This document shows, in pieces, positions 55,770 to 64,000 of a stretch of DNA of 64,000 bases. Origin of the DNA: Lentisphaeria bacterium (GTDB lineage: Bacteria; Verrucomicrobiota; Lentisphaeria; Victivallales; Victivallaceae); assembly GCA_022009855.1 (NCBI GenBank), contig CP091727.1, forward strand, positions 1,736,001-1,800,000. Direction: 5' to 3'. The notes under the pieces were generated by a model. The model saw nothing but the letters and a program-made list of their open reading frames with translations. It did no database searches and was not told the origin of the DNA. The position numbers were made by a program, and so were the translations under genes. How positions within the stretch are numbered: position 1 is the stretch's first letter; every line of letters begins with the position of its first letter.

Positions 55770-57564
55770 ATGATGAACTATCAATTTATCGCCGATCTGG
55801 AGAATGACCTGCGGAAGCGGTTCCCGAACTATCCGGCGGAACCGACTCTCACTCCGGATCGCTGTCCGGCCGGAATGAAGGGGGGATTTCGCGCTGAACT
55901 GCTTCCGGCTCGCCCGTTTCTGCGGCGGACCGGCCGCTGCGGCGGAGGCGGTCGCCGGATTTCTGCGCGGCCATGCCGATGTCGAAGCGGTGGAAGTGGT
56001 CAAGGCGTTCGTCAACGTCACGCTGCGTCCCGCCGCGCTCTGCCGCGATTCGGTGGCGAACGTCGGAGCATTGCTCGACTCCGCCCGGCTGGAGGAGTCT
56101 GCCCGGCGCCGGATTCTGATCGAATACTCCGCGCCGAATACCAACAAGCCGCAGCATCTGGGGCATGTGCGCAACAACACGCTCGGCATGTCGCTTGCCT
56201 CGCTGCTCAAGCGGGTAGGCCACGACGTCATCGAAATCAACCTGGTCAACGACCGCGGCATCCACATCTGCAAGTCGATGATCGCGTATCAGCGGTTCGG
56301 CAACGGCTGCACGCCGGAGTCGACCGGGATGAAGGGAGATCATCTGGTCGGAAAATTCTACGTCGACTACAACCGGGCGCTCTCGGAGGAGATCAGACAG
56401 CTCCGTGAATCCGATCCTTCGACGGAGGGAAAGAGCGACGAGGAGCTCTTTCTCGCGACCGAGCTCGGCCGCGCCACTCAGAAGATGCTGCAGCAGTGGG
56501 AGGCCGGGGATCCCGAGGTGCGTGCCCTCTGGAAGAAGATGAATTCGTGGGTGTTCGCCGGCTTTGCGGAAACCTACAGGCGCATGGGAATCCATTTCGA
56601 CCACACCTATCTGGAGAGCGAAACCTATCTGCTCGGCAAGGACATCGTCGCCGCCGGGCTGGAGAAGGGGGTGTTTGAGAAGCGCGAGGACGGTGCGGTC
56701 ATCTGCGACCTCGGCAAGCTGGGGCGCAAGGTGGTGCTCCGCAGCGACGGCACCAGCGTCTACATCACGCAGGATATGGGAACCACGTTGCGCAAATATG
56801 AGGATTATCATCCGGAATCGATGATCTGGGTGGTGGGCGACGAGCAGAATCTCCACTTCCAGATGCTCTTCGAGATCATGAAGCGGCTCGGGTATCCGTG
56901 GGCGGATCAGCTCTACCACCTCTCCTACGGCATGGTCAATCTGCCGAGCGGGAAGATGAAGAGCCGTGAAGGGACGGTGGTGGACGCCGACGATCTCTTC
57001 GACGAGATGGCGCGCCTTGCCGCGGATGCGTGCCGGGAGCGGGGCGGCGAAGCGCTCGGCGAGGCGGAACTGGCCGAACGCAGCGAGATCATCGGTCTCG
57101 GAGCGCTGAAATTCATGCTGCTCAAGTTCAATCCGAAGACGACGATTCTCTTCGATCCGGCCGCGTCGCTGAAGTTCGAGGGGGACACCGGGCCATACAT
57201 CCAGTACGCAGCCGCGCGGATCCACTCGATCGAACGGAAGGCGCGGGAGCGGAAGATCGACTTCGATGCCGCGTCGGCCGACTGGTCGCTGCTCGGCCAC
57301 GAGGCGGAGAAGGCGCTGGCGGTGACCGCCGGATTCTATCCGGCGGTGCTGCGGACCGCCGCCGAACGGCGCGACTGTTCGGGGCTGGCGGAGTATCTGC
57401 TGGAGCTGGCGAAGGCGTTCAACCGCTTCTACCGGGAGTGTCCGGTGCTGGCCGCGGAGAGCGAACCGCTCGCCGCCGCCCGGCTGGCGATGGCCGACGC
57501 GGTGCGCGCCATTCTCACCGACGGACTCAATACGCTGACGATCCGGGTGCCGGAGGCGATGTAA
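55770..57564 (+). CDS. argS: Arginyl-tRNA synthetase (frame break)
   Basis: Class I synthetase, about 598 residues: N-terminal Add-1-like domain, HIGH motif as HLGH (NTNKPQHLGHVRNNTLG), the KMSKS equivalent KMKSREG, and the all-helical anticodon domain ending ILTDGLNTLTIRVPEAM. The break is one extra G in a run of six at about 55879-55884 (MKGDFALNCFRLARFCGGP restored). A second ATG directly follows the first. Confidence 0.94.
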
Positions 57565-58529
57565 TCACCGCCTCTTCCGGTGGAAGGCGATGGTGCGGCG
57601 GAGCGCTTCGCGCAGCGGCACGGCGGCGGTGAGTCCGAGTTCCTGTCGGGCCCGGGTGACGTCCGGCACGTAGCGCGGCGCGGGGCCGTCGCTCCGCTTA
57701 CCCCGGATCTCCACGTGCGGAGCCGGTTCGAAACAGGAGGCGACAAGTTTCGCCGCTTCGGCGATCGAGAAGCACTCCGGGGAGCCGACGTTGTACGGAC
57801 GGCCGGAAGCTCCATCCAGCAGGATGGTCCAGAGCCAGTTCGCCAGCTCTTCCGCGTAGAGCCACGAACGGAAGGGGCGGCCGTCGCCCTGCACCACGAT
57901 CGGGCCGCCCTGGAGGCCGTCGCGGAGGAAGTTCCCGATGGCGAAGTGGATTCCAAGGTTCAGATACGGGCCGACGAAGGCGAAGCAGCGCGGGAGCAGG
58001 ACGGGGAGCCCGGAGTCGATGCAGAGCTGTTCGGCTTCGAGTTTGCCGCGTCCGTAGGCGGTGACCGGATTGCAGGGGAAGCTCTCCGGAATCCGGTCCA
58101 GTTCCGGCGGCTGGACGCCGTAGACCGCTCCGGAGCTGGTGAAGAGGAACCGTTCCGCCTGAGCCTGTTCCGCAAAATTGAGCATTCTCCGGGTGCCGGA
58201 GACGATGACGTCGTGCATCTCCTCCGGCTGTTCGGCGAGCAATTTCGCGCTCGCATCGGTTGCGGCGTGGATCACCAGGTCGAACCGGCCGGGGGAAAGG
58301 GGAAGTCCCGGACGTCTCCCGCCAGAAACCGGAGATTGCGCCAGTTATCGAATTCCGGATAATTGGCGAGGAACCGCTTCGGATCACGTGAAAGCACCGT
58401 CACCTCAACTTCCGCGCCGGAGTTGCGCAGCGTGGCGAGCAGCCATTTGCCGAAGAAGCCGGTGCCGCCGGAGAGGAAGAGCCGTCTGCCGTCGAGCCGG
58501 GCGTGGAACTCTGATGTGTCAAATCTCAT
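57565..58529 (-). CDS. NAD-dependent epimerase/reductase, YerF-like (frame break)
   Basis: About 321 residues, extended SDR: GGTGFFGKWLLATLR cofactor motif, LFTSSGAVYG with the catalytic Ser, and YGRGK for the Tyr-x-x-x-Lys pair; CFAFVGPYLNLGIHFAIGN is the substrate-side motif. The break is one missing C at about 58291 (FPFPPGRFDLVIHAATDAS). The gene follows the TPP enzyme gene with an 11-base overlap. In the yersiniose pathway the enzyme after YerE is a reductase (YerF) acting on the acetyl-branched 4-keto sugar; position supports that, but an epimerase is possible. Confidence 0.75.
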
Positions 58530-60318
58530 GGGAATCCACCGGAGGAACCAACATGTTGCGCCGGAACTCCTCCCGGGGGAGGAAGGGGGCGAGATCTTCG
58601 AGCGGGCAGGAGACCATGGAGCCGTCCGGAAGCAGTTTTGAGGCGGCCTTGGGACCGAGCTGTTCCAGTGGATCGGTTAGCACCTCACAGAAGACCGGAC
58701 CCTCCAGCGCCAGTATTTCCGGAACGAGCTGTTCGGCTTCGCGGTTGCTGCGCAGCTGGAATGTGCGCCAGCCATACGCCTGCGCGATCCGGCAGAGGTT
58801 GGGGAGCACGACGCCGGAACCGGGGTCTGAGCCGATCCTTTTGCCGCCGAAGAAGGCGTTCTGGGTCAGCTTGATCGAAAGATATCCATCGTTGTTGTAG
58901 ACGAAAAGCTTCAGCGGCAGTTTGAGGTTGAGAACCGTCTGAAGTTCCTGAAGATTCATCTGAATGCTGCCGTCGCCGGTGAGGCAGATGACATTGCGGC
59001 CGCCACCAGCGAGCGCCGCCCCGATGGCGGCGGGAAGTCCGTACCCCATCGATGCGCAGCCGACATTGGCGAACATGCGCATCTCTGGCTTGAGCGGCAT
59101 GACCTGAAAGGTGCTGGTGTAGGCGGTCCCGTTGCCGGTGACGATGATTTCATCTCCACGGCAGGCATTGCCGATGACCTCCGGCAGGACGTAGCTGGAG
59201 ACCCGGTCGGTTCTGGAACGGTGTTCCGGCAGGATGACCGGATAATCGCGCCGGACCCGCCGGCAGTAGGCGAGCCACTCCTCCCTGGGCGGCAGCTCCG
59301 GGAGTTCCGCCGCGAGCGCGGAGAGGAACTCCCCGGCGTCGGCCGGAATGGCGCAGTCGACCCGGAAGGTCGGTTTCGCCGTTTCCGCCGGATCGGCGTC
59401 GACCATCACCCGGTACGCTTCGCGGGCGAGTTCCTTCCAGTCGTATCCGATGATCCGGAGGCTCATCCGGGTGCCGATGACCAGCAACAGATCGGCATTC
59501 TGCAGAATAAAGTTGGCTCCCCGCTCCCCTAAAATCCCGGGGCGGCCGAAGAAGACAGAGGAATCGGACGGCAGAAGATCGATTCCGGAGAGGGTGGTCA
59601 GCACGGGAACATGCAGCCGCGCCGTCAGCTCCCGGAACCGTTCGCGTGCTCCGGCGAGCGTTACCCCGTTCCCGGCGACGATGACTGGACGGCGGGCTGT
59701 GCGGAGCCGTTCGACCGCCTCCCGGAGCAGGGCGGGATCCGGTGCCAGTCTCACCGGGGCAGGTTCCGCTCCCGGCCTGAGGGTGTCCGGCAGTTCCGCC
59801 GCCTGGATGTCCTGCGGAACGTCGATCCAGACCGGTCCCGGCCTGCCCGAGCGGCACTCCTTCCATGCCCGGTCCAGAACCGGAACGATCTCCTCCGGCC
59901 GGCGTACCATCACCGCGTATTTGGTGATCGGGCGGACGATGTCAACGATGTTGATCTCCTGATCGCCGAGCTGGCGAAGATGGATTCCAGGCGCCGCTTC
60001 GATCGTGGTGGCGCGCTTCACTTGCCCGGAGATCACCAGCATCGGAATGGAATCGACCCATGCGCCCAGCACACCGGTCAGCGCATTGGTGCCGCCTGGG
60101 CCGGTAGTGACGCTGACGATGCCGGGCGAACCGGCGATTCTGGCGTACCCTTCGGCCGCCATGGCACAGGCCTGTTCATGCAAACAGCAGATATAGCGAA
60201 GACGTTTTTCCCGGCGCAGGGCGTCGTTGAGGTGCATCGCTCCGCCGCCGGTGACCAGAAAGACATGCTTCGTCCCGCGGTCGGCCAGCGTTTGGAAAAT
60301 GTAATCGGCTACTCTCAT
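58519..60318 (-). CDS. ThDP-dependent enzyme, acetolactate-synthase-like, YerE-like
   Basis: 599 residues, intact. ThDP fold: the catalytic Glu in CLHEQACAMAAEGYAR, SVTTGPGGTNALTGVLGAWV, and the cofactor motif LTGDGSIQMNLQELQ with NNDGYLSIK. It resembles acetolactate synthase, but the window already has an ilvB and this one lies in a sugar operon. YerE of Yersinia pseudotuberculosis O:VI, an AHAS homologue, adds a two-carbon unit from pyruvate to a CDP-4-keto-3,6-dideoxysugar to make yersiniose. The role is inferred from context with the dehydrase gene next to it. Confidence 0.7.
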   Translation of the reverse strand: MRVADYIFQTLADRGTKHVFLVTGGGAMHLNDALRREKRLRYICCLHEQACAMAAEGYARIAGSPGIVSVTTGPGGTNALTGVLGAWVDSIPMLVISGQVKRATTIEAAPGIHLRQLGDQEINIVDIVRPITKYAVMVRRPEEIVPVLDRAWKECRSGRPGPVWIDVPQDIQAAELPDTLRPGAEPAPVRLAPDPALLREAVERLRTARRPVIVAGNGVTLAGARERFRELTARLHVPVLTTLSGIDLLPSDSSVFFGRPGILGERGANFILQNADLLLVIGTRMSLRIIGYDWKELAREAYRVMVDADPAETAKPTFRVDCAIPADAGEFLSALAAELPELPPREEWLAYCRRVRRDYPVILPEHRSRTDRVSSYVLPEVIGNACRGDEIIVTGNGTAYTSTFQVMPLKPEMRMFANVGCASMGYGLPAAIGAALAGGGRNVICLTGDGSIQMNLQELQTVLNLKLPLKLFVYNNDGYLSIKLTQNAFFGGKRIGSDPGSGVVLPNLCRIAQAYGWRTFQLRSNREAEQLVPEILALEGPVFCEVLTDPLEQLGPKAASKLLPDGSMVSCPLEDLAPFLPREEFRRNMLVPPVDSHEI

Positions 60319-60324
60319 AATCAG

Positions 60325-61659
60325 TTACTTCCGTTTGCAGAAATCGCGTATTGTTTCCGCCATGTAGGCGAGTTTTTCCTCCGTCATGCCCGGGTAGAGA
60401 CCGATCCAGAACGCATCGTTCATGATCCGGTCGGTGGCGGCGAGGTCTCCGACGACCCGGTACTCTTTCCCTTCGGTGAGCGGTTCAAAACAGGGGTGGC
60501 GGGTCAGGTTGCCGGCGAAGAGATTGCGGGTCTGGATCCTGTGCCCCTCCAGATGCCGGGTGAGATCGGTCCGGGTGAACTTCACGCCGGGCGCCAGCGT
60601 AATGAGAAAGCCGAACCACGAGGGATCGCTCTCCGGATAGCAGCGGCACAGCTCCAGTTCCGGCAGATCGCGCAGCGCCTCGAAAAGGAAGCGGAAATTC
60701 CGTTTGCGCTGTTCGACAAACTCCGGCAGCTTCTCCAGCTGGGCGCAGCCGACCGCCGCCTGCATATCGCTCACTTTCAGGTTGTATCCGAACCGGCTGT
60801 AGACATATTTATGATCGTACCCGGCCGGAAGTTTGCCGAATTGGCCGGTGAAGCGGCGTCCGCAGACCCCGTCTTCGCCGGAGTTGCACCGGCAGTCGCG
60901 CCCCCAGTCGCGCAGCGAACGGGCGATCCGGTAAAGTCGCGGATCATTCATGTAGAGCGCTCCCCCTTCGCCGGTGGTCATGTGGTGCGGCGGATAGAAG
61001 CTCGACGTGCCGATGTCGCCCCAGGTGCCGGTGAGACGCCCGGAAAAGCGGGAGCCGAGCGCGTCGCAGTTGTCCTCGATCAGCCAGAGGCGGTACTTGT
61101 CGCAGAAGGCGCGAACCGCGTGCAGCTGGAAGGGGTTGCCGAGCGTATGGGCGAGCATCACCGCGCGGGTCCGTTCCGAACGGGCCGCCTCCAGACGCGA
61201 GACATCGATGTTGGCGGTCTCCGGCTCGACGTCGACGAAGACCGGAACCGCTCCGTACTGAAACAGCGGGGAGACCGTGGTCGGGAATCCCGCGGCGACG
61301 GTGATCACCTCGTCGCCGCGGGCAATTTGCCGCTCTCCAAGCTCAGGAGAGGTCAGCGTCATGAAGGCGAGCAGATTGGCCGAGGAGCCGGAGTTCACCA
61401 GCAGGGCGGAGTCTACTCCGAGATACTCCGCCAGCTTCCGCTCGAATTCCCGGGTGTAATGACCCGCGGTAAGCCAGAACTCCAGCGCGGAGTCGACCAG
61501 ATTGACCATTTCGTGCTCGTCGAAGATCCGGCCGCCGTAGTTGAGATAGGTGACGCCCGGTTCGAACGGAGCGTTCTGTGCCGGTGCGTGGACCAGTCGG
61601 TAATATTCCCGAACTTTCTCGAGAATTTCATCGTGAAGCTGCTGTTGTTGCGAAGTCAT
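60325..61659 (-). CDS. rfbH: CDP-4-keto-6-deoxyglucose-3-dehydrase (E1, RfbH)
   Basis: 444 residues, intact. PMP-dependent, iron-sulfur dehydrase that removes the C3 hydroxyl of CDP-4-keto-6-deoxy-D-glucose. The PLP-lysine position is a His in FYPPHHMTTGEGG, as in E1. The four cysteines of the [2Fe-2S] site are spaced exactly as in E1, C-X57-C-X1-C-X7-C: first in EDNCDALG, last three in DCRCNSGEDGVCG. It acts with the reductase E3 (DdhD), which is not here. ATG 61659 overlaps the cytidylyltransferase stop. Confidence 0.92.
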   Translation of the reverse strand: MTSQQQQLHDEILEKVREYYRLVHAPAQNAPFEPGVTYLNYGGRIFDEHEMVNLVDSALEFWLTAGHYTREFERKLAEYLGVDSALLVNSGSSANLLAFMTLTSPELGERQIARGDEVITVAAGFPTTVSPLFQYGAVPVFVDVEPETANIDVSRLEAARSERTRAVMLAHTLGNPFQLHAVRAFCDKYRLWLIEDNCDALGSRFSGRLTGTWGDIGTSSFYPPHHMTTGEGGALYMNDPRLYRIARSLRDWGRDCRCNSGEDGVCGRRFTGQFGKLPAGYDHKYVYSRFGYNLKVSDMQAAVGCAQLEKLPEFVEQRKRNFRFLFEALRDLPELELCRCYPESDPSWFGFLITLAPGVKFTRTDLTRHLEGHRIQTRNLFAGNLTRHPCFEPLTEGKEYRVVGDLAATDRIMNDAFWIGLYPGMTEEKLAYMAETIRDFCKRK

Positions 61660-62472
61660 GCGTGTTTCCAGAATTTTGTCCAGGGGCGCGGCCCGTCTCC
61701 CAGAGGTGGTTGAGCAGAGCGTACTCACGCGGGGTATCCATGCACTGCCAGAACGATTCGTGGCGGTAGGCGGCGATATCGCCCGCCTTCACCGCATCGT
61801 ACATCGGGCGCTGTTCGAGGAAGGCGTCCTCTCCGGTGAGATAGCGGGTGACGAACTTTCGCTTCATCACCATGAATCCACCGTTGATGAAGCCGCAGGC
61901 ATGGACCGGTTTCTCTTCGAAGCCCGCCACCGATTCGCCTGTGAGCTGCATTTCGCCGAAACGCCCCTCCGGGTGCACGGCGGAAACGGTCAGAAGTTTC
62001 CCCGTCGGCGGTGCAAAGCGAGCAGCGCGGCAAGATCGACGTCGGCGACCCCGTCGCCGTAGGTGAGAAAGAACTCCTCCTCTTCCGGGCGCAGGTATTT
62101 CGCCGCGATGGCGACCCGTCCGCCGGTCATCGTGTCGATGCCGGTGTCGGCCAGCGTCACCTCCCATCCCTCCTCCGGAATGTTGTCGTGGAAACGAACC
62201 CGATTGGCATCGCTGCCGAGGGTGATCGTCACGTCGGATCTGTGGGCGTGAAAGTTCATGAAGTAGTCGATGAAACATTCGCGCTTATACCCGAGGCAGA
62301 GGATGAAGCGGCGCACTCCGAAGGCGGCGTAGATGTGCATGATGTGCCAGAGAATCGGCTGTTCACCGATCGGCACCATCGGTTTGGGGAGCAGTTCCGT
62401 GACGTCCCGCAGCCGGGTGCCTCTGCCGCCGCAGAGAATCATCGCCGGAGGCATGACAGAGTTCTCATTCAT
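61656..62472 (-). CDS. rfbF: Glucose-1-phosphate cytidylyltransferase (two frame breaks)
   Basis: Makes CDP-glucose from CTP and glucose-1-P, the first step to CDP-dideoxysugars. About 272 residues: MILCGGRGTRLRDVTELLPK (nucleotide-binding), PMVPIGEQPILWHIM, FLTYGDGVADVDL, CGFINGGFMVMKRKF and YRHESFWQCMDTPREY. Breaks at about 62012 (G missing; ALHRRRGKLLTVSAVHP) and 61697 (C missing; ends RAPWTKFWKHA, then TGA overlapping the next ATG). ATG 62472 has AAGGAGG upstream. The kinase gene ends 13 bases before it. Confidence 0.92.
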
Positions 62473-62485
62473 TGCGGGGCCTCCT

Positions 62486-64000
62486 TTATTCCTTGTGTAC
62501 GTGGTTGGCCATGGTTTCACATTCGATCAGCTGAATCAGCAGGCCGTTGACCAGATTGACGCTGTCGCCGGAGACGAAATAGGTTTTGCCGCCGATTTCG
62601 GTTTCGAACTGGAGGAGCTGGTTTTCCTGAAGTCGGTCGGCCAGTTCTAGCACCTCGTCGGCCGAGAGGGGGCCGGGCAGCGGCTCCCCCGGCGCCGCCG
62701 CGGCGAACTTCCGATCCTGCACGGTCACGACGGAGCGATGGCTGTCGACAAAATAGAGCTCATGTGCCGGATCGACGGTATTTGCCCGGAGCAGCGGCTG
62801 GAGAATGCGCTCGAACCGCAGTTCGAACCCGGCGGTCCCGAGGAACTCCCCGGCCGGCGTGTACAACGGATAGCGGCAGTAGATCCGGTATTTGCCGATG
62901 TTGCCGGCATAGGGGGCGGACCAGATGATTTTCCGATCCCTGCCGGTGTCGCCGATCTGCTTCCAGAGCTCGATGGTGGCCGGAGAGGCGGGATTCTCGT
63001 AGGAGCCGGGGTAGCTGTAGCGGACGTTGTTCGCCCACTGCACCAGCAGCCGCTGGATCATCGTGCCCTGTTTCAGCAGCAGCCGTTTGCCGCCGCGGTT
63101 CTCGTTGATGTCGTGGCTGGAGAGATCGTAGGAGAGGATCTTGCTGCAGATGTTGACGAACTGTTTCGCCCCGAGCGGTCGCAGCCGGACGCCGTTCGGA
63201 GGATCGGCGGGGATCCGGACCATGTAGTCGAGGTTGATCGGATAACTGTAGGAGGCGGCGCGGATCATCCCCGGCGGAGAAGTCTCCGGCGAGCGGAACG
63301 CGCTGTTGTCGTAAAATCGGGAATCCTGTTCGACCGGCTCCTGCATATCCTCGATGAGGTTGTCCGCAAAGAGCAGCAGCTGCGCCTGCACCAGCACGAA
63401 GTTGTGCGCCACCGCCGCGGCGAGATCGTTGGTGTAGGATTGGAGCTGCAGCCGGTGCGTCAGATTGACGCTGCGCTCCTGTTCAAGCCGATTGGCGTGG
63501 TCGTATACCAGAAAGAGCCAGCCGCAGAGCGCGAGGAAGAGCGTGCCGACGATCAGTATGGTCTTGATCCGGTTATGGTAGATCATCCGGAAAAGTTTTT
63601 GCACCGGATTGTCCGGCGCGGCCGACACCTCTTCATCATAAATCAGGTGTCGGACATCGTCGGCGAGTTCCCGGACGCTGCCGTACCGCTGTGCCGGATC
63701 CGGATGAACCGCTCTGGCGATGATCGCCCGGGCCGCCCGGGAAATCTTCACTTCGGGCAGGTAGTGGCGGCAGTGTCCCACCTCGGAGATATTGCAGCGG
63801 GAGAGATTGCCGACTTCAGAGCCGTCGCTCACCCCCCTGCGCAGCGTCACCATTTCGAAGAGCACCATGCCGAGGGAGTAGACGTCGACCTGCGGCGTCA
63901 CCACCCGCGTGCGGAGAAACTCCGGCGGCAGGTAGTTGGGCGTACCGTTGAGCCGTTCCGGAACCGAGCCGGCGAGCCGGGCGCATCCCCAATCCATCAC
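62486..64000 (-). CDS. Sensor Ser/Thr kinase with periplasmic Cache-like domain (partial)
   Basis: The N-terminal part lies beyond the window. The visible 504 residues begin at the activation segment (DWGCARL, DWG in place of DFG; NGTPNYLPPEFL), the kinase C-lobe (VYSLGMVLFEMVTLRRG), then one membrane helix (IKTILIVGTLFLALCGWLFL) and about 320 periplasmic residues. The segment YRIYCRYPLYTPAGEFLGTA, FELRFERILQPLL resembles the second half of a dCache sensor. This would be a receptor kinase, outside sensor to inside kinase. It is intact and sits 13 bases before the cytidylyltransferase gene on the same strand. Confidence 0.8.
   Translation of the reverse strand: MMDWGCARLAGSVPERLNGTPNYLPPEFLRTRVVTPQVDVYSLGMVLFEMVTLRRGVSDGSEVGNLSRCNISEVGHCRHYLPEVKISRAARAIIARAVHPDPAQRYGSVRELADDVRHLIYDEEVSAAPDNPVQKLFRMIYHNRIKTILIVGTLFLALCGWLFLVYDHANRLEQERSVNLTHRLQLQSYTNDLAAAVAHNFVLVQAQLLLFADNLIEDMQEPVEQDSRFYDNSAFRSPETSPPGMIRAASYSYPINLDYMVRIPADPPNGVRLRPLGAKQFVNICSKILSYDLSSHDINENRGGKRLLLKQGTMIQRLLVQWANNVRYSYPGSYENPASPATIELWKQIGDTGRDRKIIWSAPYAGNIGKYRIYCRYPLYTPAGEFLGTAGFELRFERILQPLLRANTVDPAHELYFVDSHRSVVTVQDRKFAAAAPGEPLPGPLSADEVLELADRLQENQLLQFETEIGGKTYFVSGDSVNLVNGLLIQLIECETMANHVHKE

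Noticed and set aside
58519..60318. A second acetolactate synthase for branched-chain amino acids
   Set aside because: It lies in a nucleotide-sugar operon directly after the E1 dehydrase, with no ilvN, ilvC or ilvD, and a full ilvB exists at 1.1 kb. A sugar-modifying role fits better.
1049..62472. Programmed ribosomal frameshifting as a common regulatory device
   Set aside because: The breaks occur at all kinds of short homopolymers, without a shared slippery heptamer, stop codon or stimulatory stem, and in both directions. Sequencing error explains them better.
1..64000. tRNA, rRNA, CRISPR arrays, insertion sequences
   Set aside because: No cloverleaf with a T-loop consensus, no regularly spaced repeats and no transposase-like product were noticed in the gaps on either strand. 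A tRNAscan or CRISPR search could not be run.

Overview
The window is 64 kb of GC-rich bacterial chromosome, coding on both strands. Gene content suggests the PVC group, most likely a Lentisphaerota (Victivallis-like) anaerobe: a V/A-type ATPase operon with a DUF2764 gene, a long PPi-dependent phosphofructokinase, GatCA, eukaryotic-like Ser/Thr kinases with a DWG motif, a NAT_N/GNAT_C-type acyltransferase and a reduced ribosomal-protein cluster. The phylum is inferred from gene content; no rRNA is present.

Layout. 1-3.7 kb: a LysM envelope protein (partial) divergent from ilvB, then ftsQ. 3.8-7.6 kb (minus): DUF815 ATPase, YhcH family, DUF2059 protein, lpdA. 7.7-12.7 kb: V-type ATPase subunits E, DUF2764, A, B, D, without membrane subunits. 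12.7-16.6 kb: a phage-terminase-like orphan, a class I aminotransferase, a NifA-type sigma-54 activator and a polyprenol-kinase-like protein. 16.7-18.5 kb: an isopropylmalate-synthase-family gene with its own promoter, leader peptide and attenuator. 18.6-24.5 kb (minus): tig-clpP-clpX, an unusual Ser/Thr kinase, an acyltransferase. 24.5-34 kb (minus): gyrB-recA, then a TPR/ExbB/ExbD/TonB-like envelope operon. 34-39 kb (minus): FAD oxidoreductase, gatCA, pfp. 39-46.5 kb: S41 protease, AspRS and envelope genes. 46.5-53.5 kb: ribosomal proteins L22 to L15, then secY. 53.6-57.6 kb: a cmk-ybgC reading frame, manA, argS. 57.6-64 kb (minus): a nucleotide-sugar operon (glucose-1-P cytidylyltransferase, E1 dehydrase, YerE-like TPP enzyme, NAD-dependent reductase/epimerase) behind a sensor kinase cut by the window end.

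Most notable: (1) a leader peptide rich in Val/Leu/Ile codons followed by mutually exclusive hairpins before the isopropylmalate synthase gene; (2) a kinase in the clp operon that has lost the beta-3 lysine but carries a lysine in its glycine-rich loop, the arrangement of eukaryotic WNK kinases; (3) a gene set resembling CDP-yersiniose (branched 3,6-dideoxysugar) synthesis.

Caution: about 45 one-base insertions or deletions, nearly all in short homopolymers, break reading frames in about half of the genes, including essential ones (rplE, rplR, rplX, argS, aspS, clpX, tig). I read them as sequence errors. Gene coordinates below span the restored genes, and each entry says where the break lies. 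No tRNA, rRNA, CRISPR array or insertion sequence was recognised.
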